Assembly (NCBI RefSeq): GCF_040183065.1
Contig: NC_091120.1
Coordinates: forward strand, 71,326,708 to 71,390,707
Direction of reading: 5' to 3'
DNA from: Periplaneta americana
Lineage: Eukaryota > Arthropoda > Insecta > Blattodea > Blattidae
Length of the DNA: 64,000 bases
Shown here piece by piece: positions 36,737-49,030 of the stretch. The position numbers and the translations under genes were made by a program. The notes beneath the pieces are model-generated. The model searched no databases, was not told the DNA's origin, and was given only the letters and a program-made list of their open reading frames with translations. Positions within the stretch are counted from its first letter, which is position 1. Every line of letters starts with the position of its first letter.

Positions 36737-39065
36737 CATTAAGTGGTTCATATTTAAAATGAATGAATCCTGCCTAGGTTCAATCCGCCGAACATTGGTT
36801 GTTATTCAAGAGTTGTTATAAATTGGAAATTTGTGCACGAAATATTCTGAATCAATATGTGCAAAAATTTAATTTTTCCTTTGAATAAAAAACCTAGATG
36901 TTATCATCTTTCTTCCTGGACTGTCTTTTGATATTTTGATAATAATGTATTGCTACGAATAACCCAGCTGCAATTTGAATTACAGTAGAGCATCGATTAT
37001 CCGAAACAATTTGGGATAGGGGATGTTCGGATAACTGATTTTTCGGATAACCGAACGTTTACGAAAACAAATTGTACCGGTGTCATAGGAGCAGTATGAA
37101 ACAAAGAAACACTGATATTAAACACAAAACTGTACATATATAATATTTTGTATCACACGTCTTACAAATAACACAGAGAAGTGACTAGCCTAGTTTGACA
37201 AGTTCAAAATGGCCATTAAAGTAAAATTTGCTGACTGGAACGCTTTCGGTTAACCGATGTTTTGGCTGATCGATATTAATCGATGCTCTACGGTACTAAG
37301 AGCATAGCCTTAATAGTAATCCGGAGTTCAATCATATTCTAATGTATATTCTTTTAACACTTGTGAACCAACTTCAGATTTAAAAAACACGGTGGGAACA
37401 CCGATGACATTTTTTTTATTTGGTTATTTAACGACGATGTTATTTAGCGTTGATGAGATTGGTGATAGTGAGATATTTGGCGAGATGAGGCCGAGGATTC
37501 GCCATAGATTACCTGACATTTGCGTTACGGTTGGGGTAAACCTCGAAAAAAAAAACCAACCAGGTAATCAGCCCAAGCGGGAATCGAACCCGCGCCCGAG
37601 AGCAACTCCGGATCGTAGGCAAGCGCCTTAACCGACAGAGCTACGCACACCGATGTTGTGATGAATGTCGAAGCTTGCAAATGTCATAATTCTTCAAAAT
37701 CAATAATCTTTAAATTAGACCTACTATTTGTAATTGTTTTGTTTCTTGCAGGTGTCTCTCTTAATCCTGGCGATTGATGCCGCAGAAGACAAACAGAAAC
37801 GTGGCATCCATCTAGGGACTGTCTACAGTTCCGCTGGTGGTCACGGATTCATCAGCACTCCTTACTACTCGTACGATCATGGAGGTCTTAGTAGTTCTGC
37901 AGCACTTGGTCAGAGCGGGATAAGTACTTCTACGGCACATGGTCACGGAGGACTAACTACTTCTGCGGCATATGGTCACGGAGGACTAAGTACTTCTGCG
38001 GCACATGGTCACGGAGGACTAAGTACTTTTGCGGCATATGGTCAAGGAGGACTAAGTACTTCTACGGCACATGGTCACGGAAGACTAAGTACTTCTGCAG
38101 CATATGTTCACGGAGGACAAAGCACTCCTGCAATACATGGTCACGGAGGACTAAGTACTTCTACGGCACATGGTCACGGAGGACTAAGTACTTCTGCGGC
38201 ATATGGTCACGGAGGACAAAGCACTCCTGGAATATATGGTCACGGAGGACTAAGTACTTCTGCGGCACATGGTAACGGAGGACTAAGTATTCCTGCAATA
38301 TATAGTCACGGAGGACTAAATACTCCTGCAGTATTTGGACATGGAGATCTGAGTACTTCTGTAACACTTGGCCACGGAGCTACAAACACTCCTACAGCTC
38401 TTGACCATGCAAGTCTGAGTCCGTCTGCGACACTGGGACACGGAGGACTAATTACTTCTGCTGCACTTGGTCACGGAGGTATCAATCCCTCTGGAGCATT
38501 TGGAAGCGGACTAGGTACTTCTGCAGTACTTTTTCACAGAGGTCTCAGTACTTCGACAGCCCTTGGTCAACCTGGACTCGCCTCAGGATTGGGGGTCGGA
38601 CAGAACAGCGGCGTCGGAAACGGTGGTGTGCCGGTCAACTTTATCACTCAAACAGTGCCAGTTCCTGTACCTCAGCCGTACACTGTACCAGTCACCAGAG
38701 CCGTTTCTGTACCTGTCGGCGTCCCTGTGGCTGTCGCTAGACCTGTTCCTGTCCCCGTACCTGTTTTTCAACCCGTTCCCATCACCGTCACCAGACGAGT
38801 TCCAGTTACTGTACACAGACTTGTCCCTGTGCCTGTATTCCAACCTGTCGCTGTCCCTGTGGCTCGACCATATGCCGTGCCTGTTCCTCAGCCTGTACCA
38901 GTACCAGTATCTCAACCCGTCCCTGTGGTTCAGCCAGTCACTATAAATGTCCCTGTTCCTAATGTGGTGGCATCTGGTAACTCTGAAGGAGCTGGTACTA
39001 ACGGTGACAGTGGGAGTCAAAGGGGAGCTAGTTACCTCTCCTCTGGAGGATACAGCAAGCACTGA
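29007..39065 (+). CDS. Secreted GHGG / Val-Pro repeat protein, paralog 4 (two exons, long intron)
   Basis: CDS = 29007-29021 joined to 37752-39065, 442 aa, the longest member. Exon 1 codes MRIIL (GTAAGT donor) and exon 2 starts [18 protein letters not shown] after TTGCAG. The Gly/His region (about residues 51-280) has 21 units of the 11-residue repeat against 13 in gene 3; the extra eight units lie at the N-terminal side and are near-identical at DNA level, so the expansion is recent. The Val-Pro domain (about 301-415) and the C-terminus [10 protein letters not shown] are almost identical to gene 3. The 8,730-bp intron holds five insertions (see the features at 29156, 29521, 32697, 36983 and 37407); splice sites and frame remain intact, so I expect it is still a working gene, but splicing across the intron is untested. 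Confidence 0.83.
29156..29410. mobile_element. 255-bp MITE with perfect 30-bp TIRs in the gene 4 intron
   Basis: Left end TCGTCGTTGTTCCTGCAATA; the right end is its perfect inverse complement over 30 bp. Flanked by TA (29154-29155, 29411-29412; an ATAT reading is also possible). The homologous intron of gene 5 shows the empty site GGCATATACT. Perfect TIRs suggest a recent insertion. No coding capacity; TA duplication suggests a Tc1/mariner-type partner. Confidence 0.92.
29638..29840. repeat. AT-rich minisatellite in the LINE 3' end
   Basis: About eight imperfect units of roughly 20-25 bp with the core TTAATTAATTACATATCA, at the 3' side of the minus-strand LINE. Confidence 0.8.
31231..32210. 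mobile_element. Unclassified interspersed repeat inside the LINE
   Basis: Starts ATACTAGCCGTACCCATGCG and ends TTATTATTAGTAT(AGAT), so short inverted ends ATACTA/TAGTAT are present. It contains GAAATCCGTTCAGCCATTA followed by a (CAGA)n/(CATA)n run near 32055-32090. I recall similar repeats (start ACTAGC..., end TTAGTATAGAT) from many arthropod genomes as non-autonomous elements, but the class is uncertain. It splits the LINE reverse transcriptase. No coding capacity recognised. Confidence 0.65.
33010..34399 (+). pseudogene. Candidate RNase-H-like (DDE) transposase of the unclassified transposon
   Basis: Single coding region with about three frame changes (near 33450, 33640 and 33890) and a stop near 34060. 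Readable order: a basic N-terminal part with KRWFFQNIFRTEFNIGFGTP and a Cys pair in DECSYCARI; LCFDLQQMQPLPKLSISEAF (possible first Asp); RLFADGCGGQNKNMHVVYAL (possible second Asp); FPVRGHSFLPADRAF (conserved His and Asp) with a Glu shortly after; GTDWHVRDFKLLANQFHKLC; a C-terminal part with DHVKVPPNVTTLRSIS, LRNLLSSRFGDNW and a Cys-rich end ECDCMHE. I recall homologs with FADGCGGQN and RGHSFLP motifs as very common hypothetical proteins in insects. The transposase call rests on the TIR context and the spacing of acidic residues, and is inference. Confidence 0.6.
34736..34939. mobile_element. 204-bp mariner-type MITE inside the unclassified transposon
   Basis: Left CAGGGTGGGCACAAAGTCTC, right inverse complement CAGGGTGGGTACAAAGTCCC (TIR about 28 bp), flanked by TA at 34734-34735 and 34940-34941. 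Non-coding. It inserted into the transposon's 3' untranslated part. Confidence 0.88.
34985..35062 (+). repeat. tRNA-like stretch, probable SINE head
   Basis: GACCCGAGTGGCCGCACGAT resembles a tRNA D-arm (A box) and GGTACGAAACTCGCC a damaged B box (TAC for TTC), about 45 bp apart. No clear acceptor pairing was found. Not called as a tRNA gene. Confidence 0.4.
36697..36739. repeat. (ATT)n microsatellite in the gene 4 intron
   Basis: About 13 units at the locus shared with the introns of genes 3 and 5. Confidence 0.9.
36983..37293. mobile_element. 311-bp pogo-like MITE in the gene 4 intron
   Basis: Ends CAGTAGAGCATCGATTATCC and inverse complement CCGTAGAGCATCGATTA (17-bp TIR, one mismatch). TA target duplication at 36981-36982 and 37294-37295; the introns of genes 3 and 5 show the empty site GAATTACTAAAAG. 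The CAGTAGAGC...CGATTATCCG end and further ATAACCGA-type motifs inside are typical of pogo/Tigger elements. Confidence 0.88.
37407..37646 (-). mobile_element. tRNA-derived SINE, complete, minus strand, 9-bp target duplication
   Basis: Read on the minus strand: tRNA-like head GCGTAGCTCTGTCGGTTAAG (A box) ... GGGTTCGATTCCCGC (B box), then the ACCTGGTTGG and CGAATCCTCGGCCTCATCTC body and GTCGTTAAATAACC tail. Target duplication ACACCGATG at 37398-37406 and 37647-37655; the gene 3 intron shows the empty site GGGAATACCGATGTTGTG near 22431. The head-truncated copy at 19577-19744 is the same family. Confidence 0.92.
37887..38576 (+). repeat. 33-bp coding tandem repeat, 21 units (gene 4)
   Basis: Twenty in-frame 33-bp units plus one 30-bp unit (INPSGAFGSG). 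The early block alternates 'STSTAHGHGG', 'STSAAYGHGG' and 'QSTPxIxGHGG' units in a higher-order pattern, which suggests amplification of two- or three-unit blocks. Confidence 0.9.
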
Positions 39066-39168
39066 TAAGTGTATATTTTTAATTGTTTGTTTCTCTGTCT
39101 TGTTGAATTATTAAACGAGATGATTGATTGTTAATTTTATGTTTTTATGTAATAACTATCTAATGTCA

Positions 39169-39174
39169 AATAAA
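39169..39174 (+). terminator. Gene 4 polyadenylation signal
   Basis: AATAAA, 104 bp after the stop codon, in the same context as genes 3 and 5. Confidence 0.75.
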
Positions 39175-40059
39175 TGAAATGTATACATATTTGTGTATTT
39201 CATCCTATGCACCTCACATTCAACGAACGTAAACGACTCTCTTTGAACTATTGAGTATACTTAAGACAAAAATAAGACAATAAAGCTCCATTCACAAAGA
39301 TATCAAGCCTAAATATGTATAAGTATATATATGAGAAATATTCTTTGAGTTTTGCACAGTGTCTCTGAAAGATGTTTTAGTCTAGAATTCTCAAGGGAAT
39401 AGGGAAAAAGGAAAGGCAAAACAAACATGGCACTCGAATATTTGGGGTATTACGAAGAAAGAGAAACGTTGAATAAGTTGATGAACCTGACGCAGAACAC
39501 AATCCGATGGAGAGACATTTCGAGGATGTTCAATGCTACTGCTACGACATAAATAAGATGATGGTGATGATAATTATGATAGGCAGTGTATTGGACACCA
39601 TATTTCCAACTCATTCGAATTACGAGTTCTTACAGGTTTCATCAGAGTAATATAGCAACGAAATTGAAAAATACCCTACTCTCTTGAGCCCGTTTTACTT
39701 GGCTAATACTAACAAATAGACCCTAATAATGAAACCTGTAAATAGTCCAAAATCTTTCAGAAACTTAAATGCAAATACACTGTGAAAACCCAAACATTTT
39801 CTTCTAAACACAATTACTATAAGACAGTGGTTCTCAAACTTCTTAGCACTGCGGACACCCTTTCCATAGATTAATATTTTCTCGGACCCCTTTCAAGTTG
39901 TCAGTGGAATGAAGGATAGATTATATTTTGGGGTTAATATTAAGTAGAAATGATCAGTGATATTTCCGTTATATTTTGCAAAATTGAATCAATATTAACT
40001 ATTGAAACATAAAGAATATAATACTCTCCCGAAAAAAGTGTATGGCCTTCAGTAATATA

Positions 40060-40283
40060 TCTGCAGTGCTCGGGAAAAGTGACATAAGTCAGTTTCTACA
40101 AACCATTTTTGATAATTTATTGACAACTTACGGAACATCTGCTCGCTTGGAAAAAAATATATAAGTATTTCTCCCATTACAATAATTCATAACAAATCGA
40201 CATAAACCAGTGTAAGTTGTCAATAAATTATCAAAAAAGATTAGTGGAAAATGACTTATGTCACTTTTTCCAAGCACTACAGA
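40060..40283. mobile_element. MITE with long TIRs, copy 2
   Basis: Same family as 16643-16877, here 224 bp: TCTGCAGTGCTCGGGAAAAG at the left and its near inverse complement at the right, with TA on both sides. The same insertion is present at the matching place in the gene 5 flank, so it predates the unit duplication. Confidence 0.87.
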
Positions 40284-40682
40284 TATTACAACACCACTGA
40301 TATTAAAATAGTAGAACAAATAATACTCTAATATCAATATAGTCTTTGTATAATATTCTTGTTCTGAAAAAGAAATCAACAATTGAACGAATGTATAAGT
40401 TGTACCGACAAGAATAAATGGCAATGAGTTTGTGACGTTGTTGTTGTTTAGTCAAATGTCCGAAGACAGGTTTGAACATCATAAGTAACACCAATAAGGC
40501 ATCACTCATGAGGCAACTAGGCCAGGAGATAATGTGGTATAGTGGCCAGTTCCTTTCCTCCTCCAATGCATACATCGCCGATTAGCTACTATTCCACTAA
40601 TCAGTCTTCAGATGCGTATAAACAATTGTTCTTCCTCTGGCGCATATCGTCAAGTGAGATGTACTGCCTGATAATAGATGTA

Positions 40683-41119
40683 CCGGGTAAATATTCTCAT
40701 CCTGTGAATTGAGAAGTTATGCATTACCGGCTTTTGCAGACTATATCGTAAACACAGTCCCCTGCGGCGTCGTATAACTTTCGGCCGTCGTATAACTGAG
40801 CACGAGCAGCTGGAACCACCTATTTATAGGCAAATTCAATGTCTAGAATGTTCTACGCATTCAGAAGAAAACGTGCTTTTATAGAACGTTTCAAAACATA
40901 AGTAGATTAGGAAGAAAAAAATATGTATCCAGAGCCGTGATTTGAACCTGGACAATCCAGCGTGTTAACCGTTGCGCAATCACAACACATTAACGCAGGT
41001 CAACATTGTACCCTTATCGGACGAGCTGGTAAATGCGATGTGAACACCTGCATTTCGCATCGTCTGTAAAATGCAGGTTTGCCTAATTACCAATCCGCAG
41101 GATGAGAAGATTCACCCTG
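40683..41119. mobile_element. 437-bp TIR element with a tRNA-like segment, copy 1
   Basis: Ends CCGGGTAAATATTCTCATCC and inverse complement CAGGGTGAATCTTCTCATCC (about 28-bp imperfect TIR), with TA on the left and a CA (TA in the gene 5 copy) on the right. Inside, on the minus strand, is a tRNA-like stretch around GGTTAACACGCTGGATTG and CAGGTTCAAATC. A MITE that picked up, or was hit by, a tRNA-like sequence. Confidence 0.75.
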
Positions 41120-41400
41120 CATATCAACCAGAACCTCAATCATAGGTATTTTTGACATTGCCACATAAAAAAATAAAAATCCTTCTGAAGGAAGAAAAAA
41201 TGTTCATATCCAGAATATCTGCGGAACACCAGAATGAGCCGGGTGTAAGGGGACCCATTGCTTCATGTTGCTGTGAAAAATGCAACTAACACACTCTAAT
41301 TTGAAACTTACAGCATATACAAAACAGCTTTAATAGAATTTGGAGTAATTTCAATTATCCTTTGATTTTTCACAGCAACATAAACCTTCAAAACTCAGGT

Positions 41401-41457
<57 letters not shown>

Positions 41458-44061
41458 TTTTATTTTCGCTGGCAGAGTTAAGTCCATAAGGCTTTCTCTT
41501 CCACTCAACCAGCCTTAATGAATACAATACATATTTAAATTACGAGTATTTACACTACACTTAAAAGGTTCTCCAGCAATATTCTTCACTTAAGTTAACG
41601 ACTAGTAGACTACATATTTATATTTATATAAACCTATAAGGTAAAGTAGTAACTTAATTTATGAGCTAATTTAATTCAATCAATTATAATTAATTTGAGA
41701 TAGCTAGTAAAATGATGAAAATTAATTTAATATAAGCTTACTAGAACTATGTTACATGGAGAAAAAAAATATATATAACTAAAATACATTTCTATAATGA
41801 GAATATTAATGTAATTGCAATTAGAGGTTTTGGAAATCTATTTAGAGAAATTAATGATATTAATAAGAATGGACAGATATTAGTTTCATTATATGTAATA
41901 AATATTAATCAGCAGTTAATTTCTTAAGTAAGAATTTATGTAATTTTGACCTAAATGAAGTTATTGTCCAACAACCCCTTACATCACTCGGTAGCGAGTT
42001 CCAATTTCTAGCAACTGAAACTGTATAAGATGAAGAATATAACGATGTCTTGTGGTAGGGTATAATGAGTAAATTGTTATGATGAGATCTTGAACTTAGC
42101 TGATGATATGCGGATAAAGTTTGAAAACGAGAAGCCAAATAGTTTGGGGTAGCGGTGCGCAGAATTTGAAATAAGTGAACAAGAGAATGCAGGGCTCGTC
42201 AATCGCTTAGCCTTAGCCAAGACAGAGTTTGGAAAGACGGGGAAACATGATCATACTTACGAATATTACATTGTGTGCATTATGCACACGTTATAGCCTG
42301 CTGCTCAAATTTGCATTTAGGTTACTTAATATAATATCGCAGTAGTCAAAGTGTGGCATCACGAGTGTTTGTACAAGGATTAATTTTATCCATTTTGAAT
42401 CTTGATTAATTTTAATTTATCAGGAAGAAAGTGCTTCAGTCGCTTTAATGAGTGAATAATAGAAAATATTTTTTGGAAGTGTGATTCACTTGTTCATTCC
42501 ATTCCAGGTGACAATCCATATAAATGCCAAGATTCTTCACAGTCGAGCTGTATGGAATAGTAGTATTATTTACAACTATCGGTGGCAAATTTTGTTTGTC
42601 ACACTTCGATCTTTGATATTCTATTAAGATAGCCTGCGATTTACTTGCATTTAGATTAAGTCCGTGCGTTTTCGACCATATGGATATTGAATTCAAATCG
42701 TCATTAATTTTAGTTATAGCGTAATTTATGTTATTAGGTCGAGTATGCAGATAGATTTTTATGTCGTCAGCATAAATATGGTGTCGACAGTATGTTAGAT
42801 TAGAAGAAATATCATTAATATAAGTAGAAAATAGTCTTCGTGGTACGCCAAGTGGAATAACGATTATTAATGGACAGGCACTGTTGGCGTTCACGAAGAT
42901 AGGAGTCCATCCACGCTAAGGCATTATCAGAAAAAAGCAGTGCTCATAATTTTGCAATTAGTAACTCAACATCTACAGTGTCGAAGACTTTGGAGTAGTC
43001 TAAAAGTGTTAATATTGTGATCTGTCCTTTGTCTAAAGCTTCACGTGTATCCTCAGTCACTTTAAGCAGTGCAGTCGATGTGCTGTGTCCCGTTCTGAAG
43101 CCTGATTGATAAGGGTCAAGAATATTGTGAGTATTGAGGTAATCTGTCAGTTGTTTGTGCACAATTCGTTCCAAAGATTTTGAGAGAACAGGAAGAATAC
43201 TAATTGGTATATAGTCATTAGGTGTTACAGGTAGCTTAATTTTAGGAAGGGGACGAACAATAGCCTTTTTCGATATGTCTGGATAATGTGAAGTCATTAT
43301 GGATGCATTGAATATATGGGTTAGTGTCGGAAGAATTATGTCCATAATTTTGTTCAGAAGTTCTATATTTATATTGTCTACTCCTTGTGATTTTGACTTG
43401 ATGCGCTTTAGTGCTGATTTTACGTCAGAAGGTGTGTAGGAAAAGAAGAACTTGTCTCGTCTCGTGCTGGGACGGGTGTAGAGATTAATTCATTAATAGT
43501 CTGTTGTTTCGTTGCGGCGTCAGGTGCGTGGGTAGCGGTGGATGTGAAGTAATTGTTTAGATCATCTAGACAAATAGTATTGTCAATTTCTGACTTAGAT
43601 TGTCCCAGTCCCATTGACCTAACATTTCTCCACATATCGGATGCTCTAATAGCAGGTTCAATGATTCTGTAAGCATGTCTAAGCTTAGCATTTCTAATCG
43701 TCTGTATGGTCATATTTCTTAGTCGCTTGTACCGCAAGAAATTTGTGTCACTTTTTAGGCTCTTGAATTTCCGAAAAGCTTCGTCTCTGTGTCTCATCAG
43801 TGATCGGATTTCTGTAGTCATCCAGGGAGTTGGAGGTCTCGTAATACGTCTAGTTTTTATTGGGGCATGTTTGTCATATAATGTAATACCAAAGTTGTTA
43901 AAAGCTTGTACTTTTTTCGTCTACTGTACGGAGAGTCCAAATATCACGCCATGGCAGTAATAACGCATCAGAAATTAAAGAGGCGTCGTTGATATGTCGC
44001 AGTTCTCTATACTGAATGCGTTTTGGTGTTGCCTTAGGACACTACAATGCATAATCTACAA

Positions 44062-44063
<2 letters not shown>

Positions 44064-44113
<50 letters not shown>
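44064..44113. repeat. (TAA)n tail of LINE B
   Basis: Uninterrupted TAA run that ends the element; a matching run of 54 bp ends LINE A at 41403-41456. Further AAT runs occur near 44310-44390 inside the LINE's 3' untranslated part. Confidence 0.9.
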
Positions 44114-44325
44114 TTATTTAATCTGGCAGAGCTAAGGCCAGTAGGCCTTCTCTTCCGCCCAGCCAGACTCTAATTATAATTAAATACATTTGGTTACATA
44201 GTTATTACATTAATATCTAGATCATAAAACGACATGAAAGTAAATAATGAAAATTGGATAACTAATGTTAGTGTGACAATAATAAACACTGGTAAGAAAT
44301 AGTTATAATAATAATGATAATAATA

Positions 44326-44358
<33 letters not shown>

Positions 44359-47300
44359 GTAATAATAATAATAGTAATAATAATAATGAGATAATTTAGA
44401 TATTTATCTGTGATATATATAACCATTAAACATTGAGAAACCTGAAACAGCTATTATTGTTGACAATAATTGTTAGAAAAATATCTCGTTAGCCTATTCT
44501 TAAATTGATTTGATGTCTGACAGTCCCTGACATTACTCGGTAGGGAATTCCAAAGTCGAGGAACAGCACAGTGAAAGAAGATGAATATGAGGATGTTCGG
44601 TGGGAGGGAATGGATAATATTGAGGAGTGTTGTGATCGTGTGTCTAGGTTATGATGGGTGGATAAATTTTGAAAACGAGACGCAAGATAGACAGGAGTGG
44701 AGAAATGCAATATGTGAAAGAGAAGGGAAAGACAGTGGATTTTCATACGATTTTCTAGACGGAGCCAGGACAACATTTCGAGGGATGGTGTTACGTGATC
44801 AGCCCGGCGAATATTGCAGACGAAACGGACGCACATATTATGAACACGTTGTAGTCTCTGCGCCGAAGTAAGGCTTAGGTCAGTAAGCAGAATATCACAG
44901 TAATCGAAGTGGGGCATCACGAGTGTTTGCACTAACACTTTTTTCATGGAAAAGGGTAGAAAATTCTTCAATCGTCTAATCGAGTGGATTAATGAAAATA
45001 CCTTTCTGCAGGTTTCTGCAACTTGAATGTTCCAATTTAAACTTTTATCCATATAAATACCTAGATTTTTTACTGATTCACTGAACGGAATTTCGGTGCC
45101 GTGTATTTTAATCGGGGACAAATTTGGTATGGTAATAGTGCTTAACAAACGTGAATGGCCCACAATGATTGACTGTGATTTTTCTGGATTTAGTTTAAGT
45201 CGGAATTTCCGTGTTCATGTCCAGATTGAGTCCAGATCGTCATTAATTTTAGTTATTGCATCATTTATTTCGTCAGTGTGGAATTTTATGTATATATGAA
45301 GGTCGTCTGCATAGAGATGGTGTCGGCAGTACTTTAGAGATTCTGATATGTCGTTGATATAAATTGTAAATAGTAAAGGGCCAAGAACTGATCCCTGTGG
45401 GATCCCTGACCTTACGGCCTGCCAAGGAGAAGAACGATTTCCAGCTATCACACTTTGTTGGCGGCCATTAAGGTAAGAGTCAAACCACAGGACAACGTTC
45501 TCTTCTATGTGTAGTCTTCTGAGTTTACATATTAACAAGTCAATGTCTACAGAATCGAAGGCTTTGCTGAAGTCAAGTAAAGTCATTATTGTCAATTTAC
45601 GTTCGTCCCGGGCCTCGCGTAGGTCTTCTGTGATTTTAAGTAATGCTGTACTTGTGTTATGTCCGGCCCTGAAACCTGATTGATAGGAGTCGAGAAGTTT
45701 GTATTTGTTTAAGTATTCTGTCAGTTGCTTGTGTACAATGCGCTCCAATGCTTTGGATAGGGCAGGTAGGATGCTGATAGGTCTGTAGTCGTTATAAGAT
45801 GTCGGTGTTTTGGTCTTGGGAACTGGGTGGACAAAAGCGAGTTTCCATTGCTGTGGGTAAGTCGAAGTCATAATTGAGGCATTGAAAATGTGGGTGACAG
45901 TCGGTAGTATTACGTCTATGATTTTGTTTAATAACGAAATATTGACGTGGTCTGGTCCTGCTGCTTTAGTTGTGATTCGTTTCAGGGCTTTCTTTACGTC
46001 AGATTGCGTAATATACCAAAAGAGAAATTTTTCCCTTGAGGGGTTGGTCCGTAGGTTTAAGAGTTCTTCGATTGTCTGTTGTTTCACAATGGGGCTAAGG
46101 GTTGTAGTGTGAGTTTTCGTAAAGTGGTCATTGAGCCGTTCCAGTGAGATTGAGTTGCCGTCTACCTGGGCCTTTGTCTTAATCCCATTGTCTGCACATG
46201 TTTCCAAAGGGTGGAGGGGCTAGTTCCTAGTTCAATAAGGCTGTATGCATGTCGGATTTTAGCATTCCTAACAGTCTGGCTGGTTGTTTCTCAGTTGCTT
46301 GTACCTGTTAAAATTAGTTTCGTTTTTGTCTCGTCTATATTTTCGATATGCCGAATCTCGTTCAGCCATCATGTTGCGTATGTCAGCAGTCATCCACGGC
46401 GCAGGCAGTCTTCTCACACGTCTAGTTTTTAGAGGAGCATGTCGGTCATACAAGTCTATAATAAAGTTATTTAGCTGTTCTATCTTCTCGTCCACAGTTC
46501 GCAACTTCCATATTGCGTCCCAGGGTGTACGTAATGCGTCGTCTATTAAAGCAGAATTGCCAATACGTTTTAGGTCTCTATAAGTAGCTATTTTGGTTGT
46601 CAATTTGGGACACTGCAATGCGTATATTACATATAATATATCGTGGGAAGATATTACAGACGCAGGTAGCTGTCCATGTGAGAGAACTTTGGCAGGATTA
46701 TTGGTGATGATTAAGTCAAGGAGCGTTTCTGAGTAGGCGGTATGATGAGTGGTTCAAGTGGAAGGATAGTCATATCACAAGCATGGAACATTGTCTTTAG
46801 TTGTGTCGTCTGTATTGAGTCAGCGGCAAGTAGATTTGTATTAAAATCACCCATAACGATTACATGTTCATAATATGGCAATAGGATCTGTAGGGATGTC
46901 TCCAGGTCAGCTAAAAAATTAACCTTCGGAGGCTTATAAACAATACACAGCAAACATTTCTGAAAAGTAACTCGTATTTCTACGAAGAGAAATTCAGGGC
47001 GAGAGGAATATTCGCCGGAGGATTGGTGAATAACTTTGGGCTCGAGATCCGATCTAAAGGTGTAATTCCTATGATGCGGCTGACGTAGTGCGTCTGACGT
47101 TCACGGCTGACGCATTAGTAGGCGATTCCTATGAAACGTCAGACGCGTGCGGTCTTTTGGTAGTGAGAGGATACTTGCACAATGAGTGAAAGCGATTTAT
47201 TGTTATATTTGAAGACCTGACATTCTAAATATGCAAAGTTCCAATTTTTCGAATTTCATTTTATTCAACCTAAGGAAGGAACATCCATATGAGAATATGA

Positions 47301-47456
47301 TATTAAATTGTCTTTGTTGTAGCTCAACTGTAAGTGACTCATTCGTGCGCCGAAAGAAGATGTTGTAGGTATCTCAACATGCATTGCGCAGTGTGTTTTT
47401 CATCAATATCTCAGAAAGTTGTTTTTTTTTTTTTTTTTGCACTTAACACGTTTAGA

Positions 47457-47705
47457 ATGCTAGGTCCTCAATTGCTATTGGAAGAAAATGAAGGGGAAGA
47501 AATTCTGCTCCAACAAATAAATGAGGGAAACGCTGAAGTATATCCCATATTTAGAACAAGGCGGGAGGAAAGTTTTTTACAATATTAATTAATCGGCACA
47601 TGTTACAAGATGACAAGATATTTCGGGAGTTTTTAGAATAAACATTGCTCAGTTCAACTGTGTTCTCGATCTGATCAAAGACGATCTCAAGAAAGATTCT
47701 TCAAG
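47457..47705 (+). pseudogene. Harbinger transposase N-terminal remnant
   Basis: Plus strand: MLGPQLLLEENEGEEILLQQ ... RTRREESFLQY, a frame change near 47586, then RHMLQDDKIFREFF and INIAQFNCVLDLIKDDLKKD. This is the pattern that precedes the catalytic domain in PIF/Harbinger nucleases (FREFFR...F..VL.LI...L). The catalytic DDE region is absent from the element. Confidence 0.55.
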
Positions 47706-48059
47706 TAGATATCTGTACCCTATAACTCATGAATAAAAGTTAGCCATAACACTGAGGTATGTAAAGTATAAATGCTTTATAGTAGTATTGTAGTGATATA
47801 TTTAATCAATTTTTTCTTGCAACATTGAAATGTAACAATGAAAAAACTGTAAAGTAAAAATACTTTATTGGTATAAACTGTAGTAATTTAATCAATTTTT
47901 ATATTTTAACACTGAAAAACAATCACAGTGATTGGAAAGTTCCCTGGTTTCAAATCCCGTGTAGTCATAAGAGTTACGGACGATTGAATGATTACTGATA
48001 TTCAAAGTTGATCATGTCATCCAACTACTAGTGCTTGTTGATGCTGAAGGTTCCGGTGG

Positions 48060-49030
48060 CAAAATGAAAGGGCTTGTGTAGCGACTTTCCAAGTCAAAAA
48101 CCATCTGCATTGATCTCATTTTCACCTCATGAATCAAATTTGATCTCAGTTTTTTTACGGGTATCGCAATACTTTAATCAATGTCATCATCGTGATTCTG
48201 ACTCAAACTGTCAATGATATTTTTTCTATCGATACGCCTATCCTCCAGCAAGCCTATAGTTTTTTCGTGGTGTCTTTGGCGTTTACTCGGTGGTCGTAGT
48301 GAATTCACAGTTCTGTCCACATTCTATGTTGAAGTATTATTTGTGATTTGAGAAGTTTATGGTGCACTAGCGTCCTCCGTTGCAGTGTCTTCCATCATTA
48401 GTATGTCGTCTTCTTGAGTGCTTGTATCGTCACACTGAATATTGGATATGCTTCTGTGACATTAAAAATAACAATTTAATTATTAATTAAGTTACTACAC
48501 TTCACAGTTTATCGTAGTTTAGACTTTATTATGAAGTAGACCCTAATTAACCATCACCATCTAAAAATCTTATACCACTTGCTAAGGGTGTTAGGTTTGC
48601 GAATATTGATGGATTTTATGTGCGAGATTCATTTACGAAATATTTCAGTAGTTACGCAGGGACAGTATACGGGCAAAATAATCGTATTATTAGAACTCAC
48701 TAAGCTAGTTATTTACACATTGTACAACATGTTTACAACAATACAAATGTGTCACATAATGCTAATAAACTATATAAATTTAGGATAGATGATATTTTTC
48801 TTACCTGCTCTCTCGACAAATTCTCCCATTTGTTTCCAAAGGTAACCATGAGTGAATTTTGAAGAAATTCTCTCAAAAATCACAATTTTATTTTTAAGTC
48901 CATACTCCAATTTTAAAAGTCCCGTGGTGCTTTAAATTCCAGCTGCGACACGCTCAGTTTTGCGTTGTTTTCTCACATTTTCAATTTTCAGCATTTCATT
49001 CCTATAAAATGCTCCTTGCGACGAAGATTT
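48060..49030 (-). pseudogene. Remnant of the Harbinger accessory (MADF/Myb-like) gene
   Basis: Minus-strand traces: about 49030-48800 reads MLKIENVRKQRKTERVAAG and, after breaks, FTHGYLWKQMGEFVERAG; about 48320-48060 reads VDRTVNSLRPPSKRQRHHEK, IIDSLSQNHDDDID and IPVKKLRS. A conserved acidic plus 'LRS' C-terminal block is usual in the DNA-binding partner protein of Harbinger elements. The match is weak and several stops are present. Confidence 0.4.

Larger units (their letters stand above)
39825..41250 (+). mobile_element. Non-autonomous hAT-like element, 3'-deleted copy
   Basis: Starts CAGTGGTTCTCAAACTTCTT, a typical hAT end, preceded by CTATAAGA (39817-39824). The complete version in the gene 5 flank (61000-63082) is followed by CTGTAAGA. 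Here the right end is missing: sequence jumps from GGACCCATT directly to GCTTCATGTTGCTG (about 41250), equal to a ~475-bp deletion relative to gene 5's flank. It contains two TA-flanked elements inserted before the unit duplicated. Confidence 0.75.

Noticed and set aside
40128-40575. Minus-strand frames repeated in the flanks of genes 4 and 5 (also 61352-61760)
   Set aside because: Conserved only because the flanks were duplicated; they run through MITE TIRs and have no recognisable domain.
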